Shown in pieces: positions 9,100 through 17,202 of a stretch of DNA of 37,587 nucleotides. Source of the stretch: Rhodothermales bacterium (lineage in GTDB: Bacteria > Bacteroidota > Rhodothermia > Rhodothermales > Bin80). The number at the start of each line of letters is the position of its first letter. The stretch's first letter is position 1. The translations under genes were made by a program, and so were the position numbers. The notes below the pieces were generated by a model. That model did not search any database. It saw only the letters and a list, made by a program, of their open reading frames with translations, and was not told the origin of the DNA. The DNA is taken from contig JAJECV010000083.1 in the NCBI GenBank assembly GCA_022821875.1, positions 1 to 37,587 of the forward strand. Reading direction: 5' to 3'.

Positions 9100-10053
9100 T
9101 TAGGGTTTTTTCATACGTTTGAACAACTCCAGAGACGACTCCTTCAGCCGTCCCAGATTTGCATATGCGATTTGAGCGTAATCCTTGTCCGCCTCGTACA
9201 TGCAGTAACGGATACCGTCTGTAACTACGACATCACAATGAATGTTAAGATCTTGGGCATATCCAACGGCCTGCTTCACTGCACCTTCTATGCCTGCCCC
9301 TAGCCGTTTTGCCTCAATCAAATAGTAGCAGTGTTTCGCCTTTCTTGGGAGTTCAGTGAACACACTTACGTCAACATTGCGCCACTCCACGGCAATTTTT
9401 TCAACGGGCCACCCAAGCGCACGCAGAAAGGGCACGACATAGTGTGCGACCACCTCATTCTCGCTCGGCCGTTCCCCGAAGGCTTCACGATTGGTGTACA
9501 GCGCCCCGAGGTCTCTCACTTGCGCAATCAATTCACGCAGTTCCAATGGAGGTGCATCAAGCGCAGGTTCCTCAGGCGGCAAATCAGGTAATATGCATGT
9601 CTGCCAATCGGTTGGAGGTGACTGAACAAATCGATTCGCATAATCAATAAGTTTTTCCGATTGAATCATTGAAAACCGTCCTGGATTTGCACCAAATACT
9701 CGCTCCTCAAAAACATACGGTTCAGGGAGAGAACCCCAGCGCACGCGTCTGCCGTGTTGCAAATCCCACCCGTTGACATCATCAAACTGGGATAGATATT
9801 GGTATTCCGATGCAACGATACCAATTGCCTGTATCACTGAAGTTCCTGTCCGGAGCAATAACACATCCCCTCTCTGGAGTTCGGATGCAAATCTTTCAAC
9901 GAATCCGTGCTCATCGTATCCTGAATGCCAGGGTCCCGCGTCACCGGGCCCGATCAGGGCAACCCCATACTTCAGAAATTGGTCCGCATAAGACCGGTCT
10001 GATGCCCCTGCAGAGACCTGCCAGATTTTATGCTCCACTCTCAGATTAGCCAT
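9100..10053 (-). CDS. Predicted nuclease with PDDEXK (HsdR-N-like) C-terminus and possible PUA/EVE-like N-terminus
   Basis: A 317-residue protein. The C-terminal half carries a PDDEXK signature: SENEVVAHYVVPFLRALGW (E198/E200), VDVSVF (D228) and LIEAKRLG (E247, K249), as in HsdR-N-type restriction nuclease domains. The N-terminal ~110 residues (IWQVSAGASDRSYADQF, LIGPGD, GDVLLLRTGTSVIQAIG, RRVRWGSL) look like a small beta-barrel that could be a PUA/EVE-type modified-base reader. That assignment is by feel and needs a profile search. It lies 13 bp upstream of the DUF499 gene. A decayed copy of its first ~100 codons survives at about 12111-12374, inside the duplicated ATPase-PIN block. Confidence 0.72.
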   Translation of the reverse strand: MANLRVEHKIWQVSAGASDRSYADQFLKYGVALIGPGDAGPWHSGYDEHGFVERFASELQRGDVLLLRTGTSVIQAIGIVASEYQYLSQFDDVNGWDLQHGRRVRWGSLPEPYVFEERVFGANPGRFSMIQSEKLIDYANRFVQSPPTDWQTCILPDLPPEEPALDAPPLELRELIAQVRDLGALYTNREAFGERPSENEVVAHYVVPFLRALGWPVEKIAVEWRNVDVSVFTELPRKAKHCYYLIEAKRLGAGIEGAVKQAVGYAQDLNIHCDVVVTDGIRYCMYEADKDYAQIAYANLGRLKESSLELFKRMKKP

Positions 10054-10253
10054 GATTCACCAAGATTTCTATATGGGGATGGTAGTTTCCTTACACAGCT
10101 AAAATAAGCAAAGTTCTGTCCACGGCCTTCATCCCGCCGCCCAATACCCATGACATCAAGCGGTACACCCCTGTTCGGCAATTTGTCCTTCATTGATGAG
10201 CAAAGCGTTCAGCCACTCTATTTGTACAATCGAAACTAACTGTCATGTCCAAA

Positions 10254-10721
10254 TCATGACCTTGTCTGGCAAAGATCCCTTCTCGCCAGTAAACGTTTAT
10301 GGGCATCCGAGAAACGCTTGTCCTGTAGAGTTGAGTAGATCTTCCCGCCATTAAGCAGTTTTGTATCTTTGAAGTCATCCCGTAAATTTTTGTCGTTGGA
10401 GTATAGCAGACGTGCACCGCTGACTTGAGCCAATGCAATGATATGTGGATCGTTCGATTTGCACGTTTTTTCCTCCCGGAGGTGATTTTCCCGAGCATTA
10501 ACCTGCTCTCTGTTCACGCGTCTAATCTTTCCAGTCGCTTGAGCATTTCTGGCCCATTTCTTGAAATTACCTGAACCCCTCTCCAGTTCCTGCAGCAGTT
10601 TTCCTCCAACCACCAATCTCCCTCTTCCACAGTTAATCCAATACAAAAACTTCTTCCCAGCCTCCGTACCATGTCTCCCGAAGACTTCATGAACCACATT
10701 TGCATCAAGAATAGCACACAT
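10254..10721 (-). CDS. PIN-like nuclease, copy B
   Basis: A 155-residue protein with the PIN-domain acidic pattern: D6 (MCAILDANVV), E45 (GGKLLQEL), D91 (SNDPHIIALAQVSG) and D110 (LLYSNDKNLRDDF). PIN domains cut RNA or DNA with two metal ions; this variant has the catalytic residues placed normally and a basic C-terminal tail. The ATG at 10721 follows the stop of the DUF3696 ATPase by 3 bp, so the two are translationally linked. The pair is a diverged duplicate of 12415-14213. I infer that the ATPase controls the nuclease, in the manner of other ATPase-effector defence pairs. Confidence 0.8.
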   Translation of the reverse strand: MCAILDANVVHEVFGRHGTEAGKKFLYWINCGRGRLVVGGKLLQELERGSGNFKKWARNAQATGKIRRVNREQVNARENHLREEKTCKSNDPHIIALAQVSGARLLYSNDKNLRDDFKDTKLLNGGKIYSTLQDKRFSDAHKRLLARRDLCQTRS

Positions 10722-10724
10722 TTC

Positions 10725-12044
10725 TCAAAGACCTAATGACCTTGTTGTTTCTTCCATGAAAAACCGGCCATAACTATCCGGTGCGCCACAGACATTCCCT
10801 TCCTCGTCTAAACGGATTGAATGTATCTGAACACTCAGGTCATTTCGCTCAAAGAACAAAATGGAGACATCCTCCGGTTTCAGATTTGTCGTCCTGTCAC
10901 GAACATCCATCCGAATCCGTTCCATCAGGTGATCGCTGTGGGTTTCAACGACCAACTGCCGTCCCTGACCGGCAATCTCACATAATAAACTTCCTAAAGC
11001 AGCCTGAGCACTTGGATGAAGATGCACTTCCGGTTGCTGCAGCAATGACATTCTAGATATACCCGGCAATAAGACCTCCGCTAGAATTGGTAACACTTGA
11101 CTAACGCCATATCCTACATCTATCAGGTTCTGTTTCGGCCCTTTTCGTTTTTTGCCGTATTTCCTGACCTGAATCTGGAACGGCGCACTACCCGATTTTG
11201 CAAAACGCTTGACATTAATTTCATCAAAAATTCCAGCAGATGAACCGAATTTTTCTAATCCCTGCTTAAGATTTTTCCATACATCTGGATTCTCAATAGC
11301 TAAATTAGCCAACAGCATGGGAACATGATCACCTTCAGGATCTGGTGTAAGAGTAGCCGGGTCGTAAGTGCGTTTTGGGTTGGAACGAACCGGTGCACTT
11401 GCGAATGGCCGTTCTTCTGTGAAGTTATATGCCATAAACCCGATTTTTCTAATCAGGTCTAAATCTTCTTCTGAAAAAACAGGAGATCCATCTATTGGTA
11501 TGGGACTTGTGTCTTCCTCTCCCTCACTTAAAAATCCGCCGAATAGACCCGTCAGAGCTAAACGTATTATGTGAGTCAATGATGTGGTTCTACCATGAAA
11601 GAAGGGGGAGAATGATACTTCCCAAACTCCTCTATGAGTGCCAAATCGTAGCCCGTGATTTTTTTCACTATCACGGCTACTTTCAATCCAGTTGTCATTT
11701 TCGGTCAGGCGGATGTACACCGGTATAGGTATCGTTCCTTCTTTCTTGAACACAAACTCTGCCTGCGAATTGTGATCAACTTGAACCTTCATCTCAAATG
11801 CAGATGCAGGCTTGCCTCTCTCACTTTGTCGATGTGCTATCTCTTCAAAACTCCCCAAATCAAAAGGTGGCTCTTTAAAATTTGGGAAACCATGACCGTG
11901 CACGCAATCCCATAGCACCCGTATCATAGCTAAGAAAGAGGTCTTACCCGTACTATTTTCTCCGACGAGTAACGTCAGCGGGGCAAGACGAGCCCTCTGC
12001 TCTCTGTGAAAGCATCGGAAATTTTTCAGCGTTATCTCTTTCAT
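10725..12044 (-). CDS. AAA/ABC-type ATPase with DUF3696 C-terminus, copy B
   Basis: A 439-residue protein of the OLD/RecF-like ABC ATPase class. Walker A is GENSTGKTS (29-37). Late motifs are LLQQPEVHLHP (Walker B region), the VETHSDHLMERIRMDVRDR switch segment and a DUF3696-like tail (RLDEEGNVCGAPDSYGRFF). The usual acidic residue before QPE is Q here and in copy A, so it is a feature of this pair. No toprim nuclease follows in the same chain; the nuclease is the separate PIN gene immediately downstream. It begins 14 bp after a decayed copy of the DUF1156 gene end (12058-12110), which marks the duplication junction. Confidence 0.85.
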   Translation of the reverse strand: MKEITLKNFRCFHREQRARLAPLTLLVGENSTGKTSFLAMIRVLWDCVHGHGFPNFKEPPFDLGSFEEIAHRQSERGKPASAFEMKVQVDHNSQAEFVFKKEGTIPIPVYIRLTENDNWIESSRDSEKNHGLRFGTHRGVWEVSFSPFFHGRTTSLTHIIRLALTGLFGGFLSEGEEDTSPIPIDGSPVFSEEDLDLIRKIGFMAYNFTEERPFASAPVRSNPKRTYDPATLTPDPEGDHVPMLLANLAIENPDVWKNLKQGLEKFGSSAGIFDEINVKRFAKSGSAPFQIQVRKYGKKRKGPKQNLIDVGYGVSQVLPILAEVLLPGISRMSLLQQPEVHLHPSAQAALGSLLCEIAGQGRQLVVETHSDHLMERIRMDVRDRTTNLKPEDVSILFFERNDLSVQIHSIRLDEEGNVCGAPDSYGRFFMEETTRSLGL

Positions 12045-12057
12045 TGGAATTTCTGTT

Positions 12058-12110
12058 TTACCGTGGCACCGCTAACAGCATCGCAGCCTAGAACTGTTTT
12101 TCCTGTCCCC
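12058..12110 (-). pseudogene. Decayed copy of the 3' end of the DUF1156 methylase gene
   Basis: Read leftward, this short stretch gives GQEKQF, an in-frame stop, then AAMLLAVPR and a stop at 12058-12060. The genuine end of the methylase at 14227 reads SQEKRLLDAMLLAAPK. The DNA similarity continues across the methylase stop and the ATPase start (compare 12040-12108 with 14209-14278). It fixes the right-hand end of the duplicated unit within the methylase gene. Confidence 0.75.
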
Positions 12111-12374
12111 ACATTGGGCCCAAAAACTGACAACTTCAAACTGAGACAGGTATTCAACTGTGCGAACTGCTTTTATCACCGAAGCCCCTTTCCCAAGCAG
12201 TGATTGGTTCCTTTTCTGTAATTCGGAAACGAATCTCTCCGCGAAGGCTTTCTGATTCTGCCAACTTCGCTCCACATCAACAAGCCCGGCTGGGATAACT
12301 CCATATTCCAGAATTGGGTTCGCATGAGATAGACCCGCCGGGCGAAATTGTTTTCCTTTAATACGCAAACCCGT
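12111..12374 (-). pseudogene. Decayed 5' fragment of the PDDEXK-nuclease gene
   Basis: In one leftward frame this region reads LRIKGKQ, then ILEYGVIPAGLVD, AFAERFVSELQK, KGASVIKA and EYLSQFEVV. Each matches the N-terminal part of the 317-residue protein at 9100-10053 (LRVEHKI, FLKYGVALIGPGD, GFVERFASELQR, TGTSVIQA, EYQYLSQFDDV). Similarity stops after about 100 codons, where it runs into the decayed methylase 3' end. The copy lacks the whole nuclease domain and cannot be active. It lies 40 bp downstream of PIN copy A, the same order as intact gene and PIN copy B. Confidence 0.78.
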
Positions 12375-12414
12375 CGCGCTATTCTGTATAAACAAACTTG
12401 GAATCATGTCTATA

Positions 12415-12891
12415 TCACGACTTCGCATGGCAGAGATCCCTTCTCGCCAGTAACTGCCGATGGCTGGACGAAAAAGCTTCGCGCCCCTGATTGGTTGAGT
12501 ATACCTTACCACGCGGATTGTCCACCAATTCTCTATTTTTGAAATCCTGCTGTAATTTCCTGTCATTGGAATATAACAGGCGTGGACCGCTGACTTGGGC
12601 TAACGCAATAATGTGTGGGTCATTGGATATATAATTTGACTCCCTTCGCAGGTAATCCTCTCGGGCCTTAACCTGTTTTTCGTCGGCGAATTTGATTTTT
12701 CCAGAGACTTTAGCGTCCATCGCCCATTTCTGGAATCTTGAAACCCTGTCTAATTCTTCAATCAATTTACCCCCGACCATTAGATGTCCACTATCATTAT
12801 TCTCAATCCACAACAAGATTTTTATGCCTGCCTCGGGGGGATTAGCTTCGAACACTTGGGAGATAACATTTGCATCTACGATGGCACACAT
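12415..12891 (-). CDS. PIN-like nuclease, copy A
   Basis: A 158-residue protein with all four expected PIN acidic positions: D6 (MCAIVDANVI), E45/E46 (GGKLIEEL), D91 (SNDPHIIALAQVSG) and D110 (LLYSNDRKLQQDF). It shares most of its length with copy B, including the LLARRDLC end, but differs at many surface positions, so both copies appear to have been kept under selection. Its ATG overlaps the ATPase stop in a TAATG arrangement at 12891, a sign of translational coupling. Probably the effector of the ATPase at 12891-14213. Confidence 0.8.
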   Translation of the reverse strand: MCAIVDANVISQVFEANPPEAGIKILLWIENNDSGHLMVGGKLIEELDRVSRFQKWAMDAKVSGKIKFADEKQVKAREDYLRRESNYISNDPHIIALAQVSGPRLLYSNDRKLQQDFKNRELVDNPRGKVYSTNQGREAFSSSHRQLLARRDLCHAKS

Positions 12892-14213
12892 TAAAAAAGC
12901 CCCAAAGACCTCCTTGTTTCCTCCATGAAAAACTTACGATAACCTCTTGGTGTACCACAATAATTTCCCTGTTCGTCTAATCGGATCGGGTGAATTTGAG
13001 CACCTAGATCATTTCGATCAAAGAACAAAATGATGACATCTTCTGGCTTAAGACTCGTCTTACGATCCCGCACATCCATACGAACCCGATCCATCAAATG
13101 ATCACTGTGGGTTTCAACGATTAGCTGTCGTCCCTGACCAGCAATTTCGCATAACAGACTTCCAAACGTTGCCTGAACCATTGGATGAAGGTGCATCTCC
13201 GGCTGTTGGAGTAGCGCCATTCTTGGGGTTTCGATTAACATGAGTTCCGTGAGGATGGGCAAAATCTGACTGATTCCGTATCCTACGTCCATTAATTTGT
13301 GTTTCGTTCCTTTCAGTCTTTTGCCAGATTTTCTGATCTGAATCTGAAAGAGATCACCCCCTGGCTTTGCTAAACGCTTAATGTCAATTTCGTCAAAAAT
13401 TCCAGCGGAAGATCCGAATTTTTCCAGCCTCTGCTTAAGGCTTGTCCATACATCTGGAGCCTCAACGGCCAAATTCGCCAAGAGCGACGGAACATGCTCT
13501 CCTTTGGGGTCTGGGCCTAGGGATGCCGGATCATATGTGCGTCTCGGATTTGAACGGGCTGGCGCATTTGCATACGGCTGATTCCCGGCAGGAAGGTGAT
13601 CCATCAACCTGATGTTTCTGATCGAGTCCAAGTCTTCTTTTGAGAAGGCAGGTGCCCCATTTAAGGGTACAGGCATTGTTCCATCTTCGCTTTCATTCGA
13701 GAGCCTGCCTAATAAAATCGCCGAGATGAATTGTCTGGAATCAATCAATGGCATGGCTCTGCCCTGAAAAATCGTGGACAAGGATACTTCCCATGCTCCT
13801 CTGCGAGTACCAACCCGCATCCAGTGATTCGTTTCGCTCTCACGGGAGTCTTCTATCCAATTGTCATTTTCGGTAAAACGGATCTTTGCCGGTACGGGAT
13901 TTCTGCCCTCTTTCTTAAATACAACCCTGGCATGCCCCTCCTGATCAATTTGACCCCTTATCTCAAATTCAGGTGCTGACCTACTCCTCTCACTTCGTCG
14001 ATGTGAGACCTCGTCAAAATCCCCCAAATCAAACGGAGACGCTCTGAAATTTGGATTGCGTTGTCCATATATACAGTCCCACAGTACCCGAATTGCGGCC
14101 AAAAAAGAGGTCTTGCCTGTACTGTTTTCTCCTACTAGCAGCGTGAGTGGAGCAAGGTGAGCGGACTGCTTCGTATGAAAACACCGGAAGTTTTCTAACG
14201 TTATCTCTTTCAT
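12891..14213 (-). CDS. AAA/ABC-type ATPase with DUF3696 C-terminus, copy A
   Basis: A 440-residue protein, diverged duplicate of 10725-12044. It keeps Walker A (GENSTGKTS, 29-37), LLQQPEMHLHP, VETHSDHLMDRVRMDVRDR and the DUF3696-like C-terminus (IRLDEQGNYCGTPRGYRKFF). It starts 13 bp after the stop of the DUF1156 methylase and its stop codon overlaps the PIN start, so methylase, ATPase and nuclease probably share one transcript. The variable middle (about residues 150-230) is where it differs most from copy B, which may be where each copy senses a different trigger. That last point is inference. Confidence 0.86.
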   Translation of the reverse strand: MKEITLENFRCFHTKQSAHLAPLTLLVGENSTGKTSFLAAIRVLWDCIYGQRNPNFRASPFDLGDFDEVSHRRSERSRSAPEFEIRGQIDQEGHARVVFKKEGRNPVPAKIRFTENDNWIEDSRESETNHWMRVGTRRGAWEVSLSTIFQGRAMPLIDSRQFISAILLGRLSNESEDGTMPVPLNGAPAFSKEDLDSIRNIRLMDHLPAGNQPYANAPARSNPRRTYDPASLGPDPKGEHVPSLLANLAVEAPDVWTSLKQRLEKFGSSAGIFDEIDIKRLAKPGGDLFQIQIRKSGKRLKGTKHKLMDVGYGISQILPILTELMLIETPRMALLQQPEMHLHPMVQATFGSLLCEIAGQGRQLIVETHSDHLMDRVRMDVRDRKTSLKPEDVIILFFDRNDLGAQIHPIRLDEQGNYCGTPRGYRKFFMEETRRSLGLF

Positions 14214-14226
14214 CGGGATTTTCGTT

Positions 14227-17202
14227 TTACTTTGGTGCTGCTAACAGCATCGCATCCAAAAGCCGTTTTTCCTGGCTCCCCCCCGGATACAACGCAGACA
14301 ATGCGTTGGCCAGCCGTAGAAACTCTGGACCACGCCCAAGTTCCGCTTCGATTAATTTCCGCAGAGCGCTCGTATGGCCGCCAGCCTGAAACAGCATTGC
14401 TGCATGCACCCGATCCAGCACTGTAACATCACTGGAGTCGAATTCTGCATCATCCCCTAGAATTCTTTTTCTTTTGCGAGATTTCTTGGGGACTGTTACG
14501 GTGTCTTGTTCAGCGAAAAGTTCTCCCTGGAGGCTCTTTTGAGAATCAATATGAATCCATTCCGCTGCTGAGACTGCCCCTTCCTCACCAAAGAGATCCT
14601 TAATGCGCTCCACAACCGGCAGCAAACGTACGATGCCTTTTTGCTGGGAGACAACACTGCCGCTCCAGGAATCAAGATCAATCCCCATGGGTTGAGCAAA
14701 ACGGCGAACGACATCAAATGGGAGACTGAAGCCCTTGGCTTTCGTCTTGGCAGAAATTTCTGAACTTTCCCCTTCATCGTCCTTGGCCGTTCTTGTGCTC
14801 TGAAGCGTCCAGAGAAATAAAGCCGTAAGGCGGGCATCTTCCTCCAGTGCTCCGGCTAAGTCATCACCCGAACGAGATTCTCCCGTACCGAGAATCTGTT
14901 CCAATGCCGTACGTCCCACAACCTCCCAGACTTTTTTCAGGTATTCTGCCAGTGTGACTTCGTGGCCTTCTGCGGTCTCTACCGCACGATAGCGACTAAA
15001 GATTTCCAGTGCCGGGCCAATACATGCAAAAACTAGATCAGCACCCCGAATGCCCTCTCCCTGAAGGCGCTCCACCCAACTACTTACACGCTTTGGCAAC
15101 TCACGCAACACGTCTGCCCAGTCACCAACCGTTGCATCTTTTGGTCTTGGACGACAGATAAGGTGAACGCTGGTAGCTAGTGCAGCAGATTCTCTTGCCC
15201 GCAGACGTGATGGACTTTCGGTCGCAATCGGCCATGAACCGGTGATGGTCCAACCGCCTCGAATCATTCCCGAAAGAAGTGCCTCCCAGCCCTCGGTTGT
15301 CTTGTGTGCAAACACAACCGAACCCACACCGTCCTCCTGTATTATTCGTCTCCCCTCTGCAAAAGCTTGTGACATACTCTCCTCAAACCAGTGACGATCC
15401 TTAGGCTGACCGTTACTTATTTTCGTTTCGTCCTGCACAATTTCAGCCTCTTTAGGAGAAAGGAGGTTTTCCGTGTTGAAGGGGTCCTGAAGAAGATAAT
15501 GCTTGGGTAGAGTGCGTTTGAGCCAGACTAAAAAAAAGTCCGACAGATCCGAATAAGGCACTGCATCATAATACGGTGGATCGGTAAACCAGATATCGGC
15601 TGACTGATCTGGTAACGGATGATTCGTCGCATCCGCTTGTTGTATTTGGCCTGAAGTCTCAACTTGAAGAGTTTCTATCACCTTACACGCAGACTCAAGG
15701 CTTGAAAGAAAAACACCTCTCGCATTGCTGCCTGGGGTAGATTCGCAGAAGTCCCATACCAAAGGAATGGCCTGACGTGAGAATAGATTCACCGGATTCT
15801 CCGCTCCACTTTCCCAGCGAGCGAGCGAGTTATTTCCGTCAGCCATTTTCCCTAGAAGCAGTGCTATCAAGATATGTTGTGCTCCAAATGAGATCGAATT
15901 CCTACTCAAGCATTTTCCAAACTCTACCAGCGCCGCTTTCTGCCGTGCTGTAAACAGATCACTCCATTGGAGCATTCCATAGCGTTGTACACTGAAAGCC
16001 CGCCCAGCTCCTGAGCCACCACCTGCTGGAGTTGGCTCATCTGGAATCGGGCAAATATCTTGTTTTCCTCCACGCTCCCAATCATCCAAAATCTTCGCCA
16101 CACGCTCTTGTGCTTCACGAACCGTTACGTAGTCTGCATCAGTTGGAGTACGATAATACCGGCCTTTTTGACCTGATCGTAGAATTACCACCGCTGTTAT
16201 GCGTGCCCCTCCTATCCGGTGGCCCTCGGCATCAAAAATAACATCTGCCCCTCCCTTTTGTACTGCAAGTTGTGCCCGTACCCGTTCGGGGGGCAACACC
16301 GCCTTGCAACAGATGCATGTGGCCTTCGCACGCACTACCGTAGCTGCGGGTACATCCTCGTCCGATTTGGGCTCAAAAACTTCAAACTCAACTCGGGGAG
16401 ACGAACCGCTTAGTCTCTTAATATTGTATCGTAATGCTTTTTTTTTCTTAGCCTTCTTGCATAACCAGAATGAGCGCATAAGCGGAATTTCTGCCCCACA
16501 ATTAGGGGCCTCACAGCGAACAGTACGCGCCCATAGATAAACTATTGGTATTGATCCATCTGGATCTGCCGGATACAAATCGGCCAATTTCCGTTCGGCT
16601 ACGCTTTTAATTTCTGTTCCAATCTGGCGCAAGTCTTCCGCTAACTCTGGACCAGATTGAGGTATGCCCTCTAGAACTGTCTTAAGAATGAGACATGCCA
16701 CTGGATTAAGATCACTTGCGAACACCTCACATCCAAGCCGTAATGCTTCCAGTGGTATTGCCCCTCCACCAGAAAAGGGATCCACGACCAATGGAAGTTC
16801 ATTGCCATGGGCAGTTTTGACCAGTGCACGGCTCACCCTTAGATAGGAAGGATCTGTAGCATTATTCCAATTAGAAAAATCAGCTATGAACTCCTGTATT
16901 GCCTTACGAAGTCCTGCATCTGAGACAATGGTTTTTGCCCATCCTTGAGGTTTTTTAGGCCATTTCAGTAGAATTTGACGCGCATCCTCTTTGAATGCTC
17001 TTGGACAATGAGAATCACATGGGTCTGGAAACAGCAAAGTCAGTAACACTGCCCGGGAAGATGCCAGCGGGCGACGGGCCCACCACTGATGAAGCGTGGA
17101 GGGATGCCCATGCCTAAGCAATTTCTCCCGTGCAGCATACCTTGACACTTCAGCAAGGGGAAAGTCAATCTCGGCTAGTCGCTTGCATTCTTTGGGAATC
17201 AT
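14227..17202 (-). CDS. DUF1156 DNA methyltransferase with Zn-ribbon (COG1743-type)
   Basis: A 991-residue predicted adenine-specific DNA methylase. The N-terminal DUF1156 motif is REKLLRHGHPSTLHQWWARR (26-45). The SAM-binding motif DPFSGGG is at 141-147 and the catalytic DPPYYD at 541-546. Between them are cysteines of a probable zinc ribbon (C230, C235, C248, and C296/C298/C299). The last ~300 residues form a DUF-type C-terminal region. This family accompanies DUF499 ATPases and helicases in BREX-related defence loci, where methylation marks self DNA. Its ATG overlaps the stop of the DUF1016 gene by 4 bp (ATGA). The gene's last ~50 bp were copied with the ATPase-PIN block. Confidence 0.9.
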   Translation of the reverse strand: MIPKECKRLAEIDFPLAEVSRYAAREKLLRHGHPSTLHQWWARRPLASSRAVLLTLLFPDPCDSHCPRAFKEDARQILLKWPKKPQGWAKTIVSDAGLRKAIQEFIADFSNWNNATDPSYLRVSRALVKTAHGNELPLVVDPFSGGGAIPLEALRLGCEVFASDLNPVACLILKTVLEGIPQSGPELAEDLRQIGTEIKSVAERKLADLYPADPDGSIPIVYLWARTVRCEAPNCGAEIPLMRSFWLCKKAKKKKALRYNIKRLSGSSPRVEFEVFEPKSDEDVPAATVVRAKATCICCKAVLPPERVRAQLAVQKGGADVIFDAEGHRIGGARITAVVILRSGQKGRYYRTPTDADYVTVREAQERVAKILDDWERGGKQDICPIPDEPTPAGGGSGAGRAFSVQRYGMLQWSDLFTARQKAALVEFGKCLSRNSISFGAQHILIALLLGKMADGNNSLARWESGAENPVNLFSRQAIPLVWDFCESTPGSNARGVFLSSLESACKVIETLQVETSGQIQQADATNHPLPDQSADIWFTDPPYYDAVPYSDLSDFFLVWLKRTLPKHYLLQDPFNTENLLSPKEAEIVQDETKISNGQPKDRHWFEESMSQAFAEGRRIIQEDGVGSVVFAHKTTEGWEALLSGMIRGGWTITGSWPIATESPSRLRARESAALATSVHLICRPRPKDATVGDWADVLRELPKRVSSWVERLQGEGIRGADLVFACIGPALEIFSRYRAVETAEGHEVTLAEYLKKVWEVVGRTALEQILGTGESRSGDDLAGALEEDARLTALFLWTLQSTRTAKDDEGESSEISAKTKAKGFSLPFDVVRRFAQPMGIDLDSWSGSVVSQQKGIVRLLPVVERIKDLFGEEGAVSAAEWIHIDSQKSLQGELFAEQDTVTVPKKSRKRKRILGDDAEFDSSDVTVLDRVHAAMLFQAGGHTSALRKLIEAELGRGPEFLRLANALSALYPGGSQEKRLLDAMLLAAPK

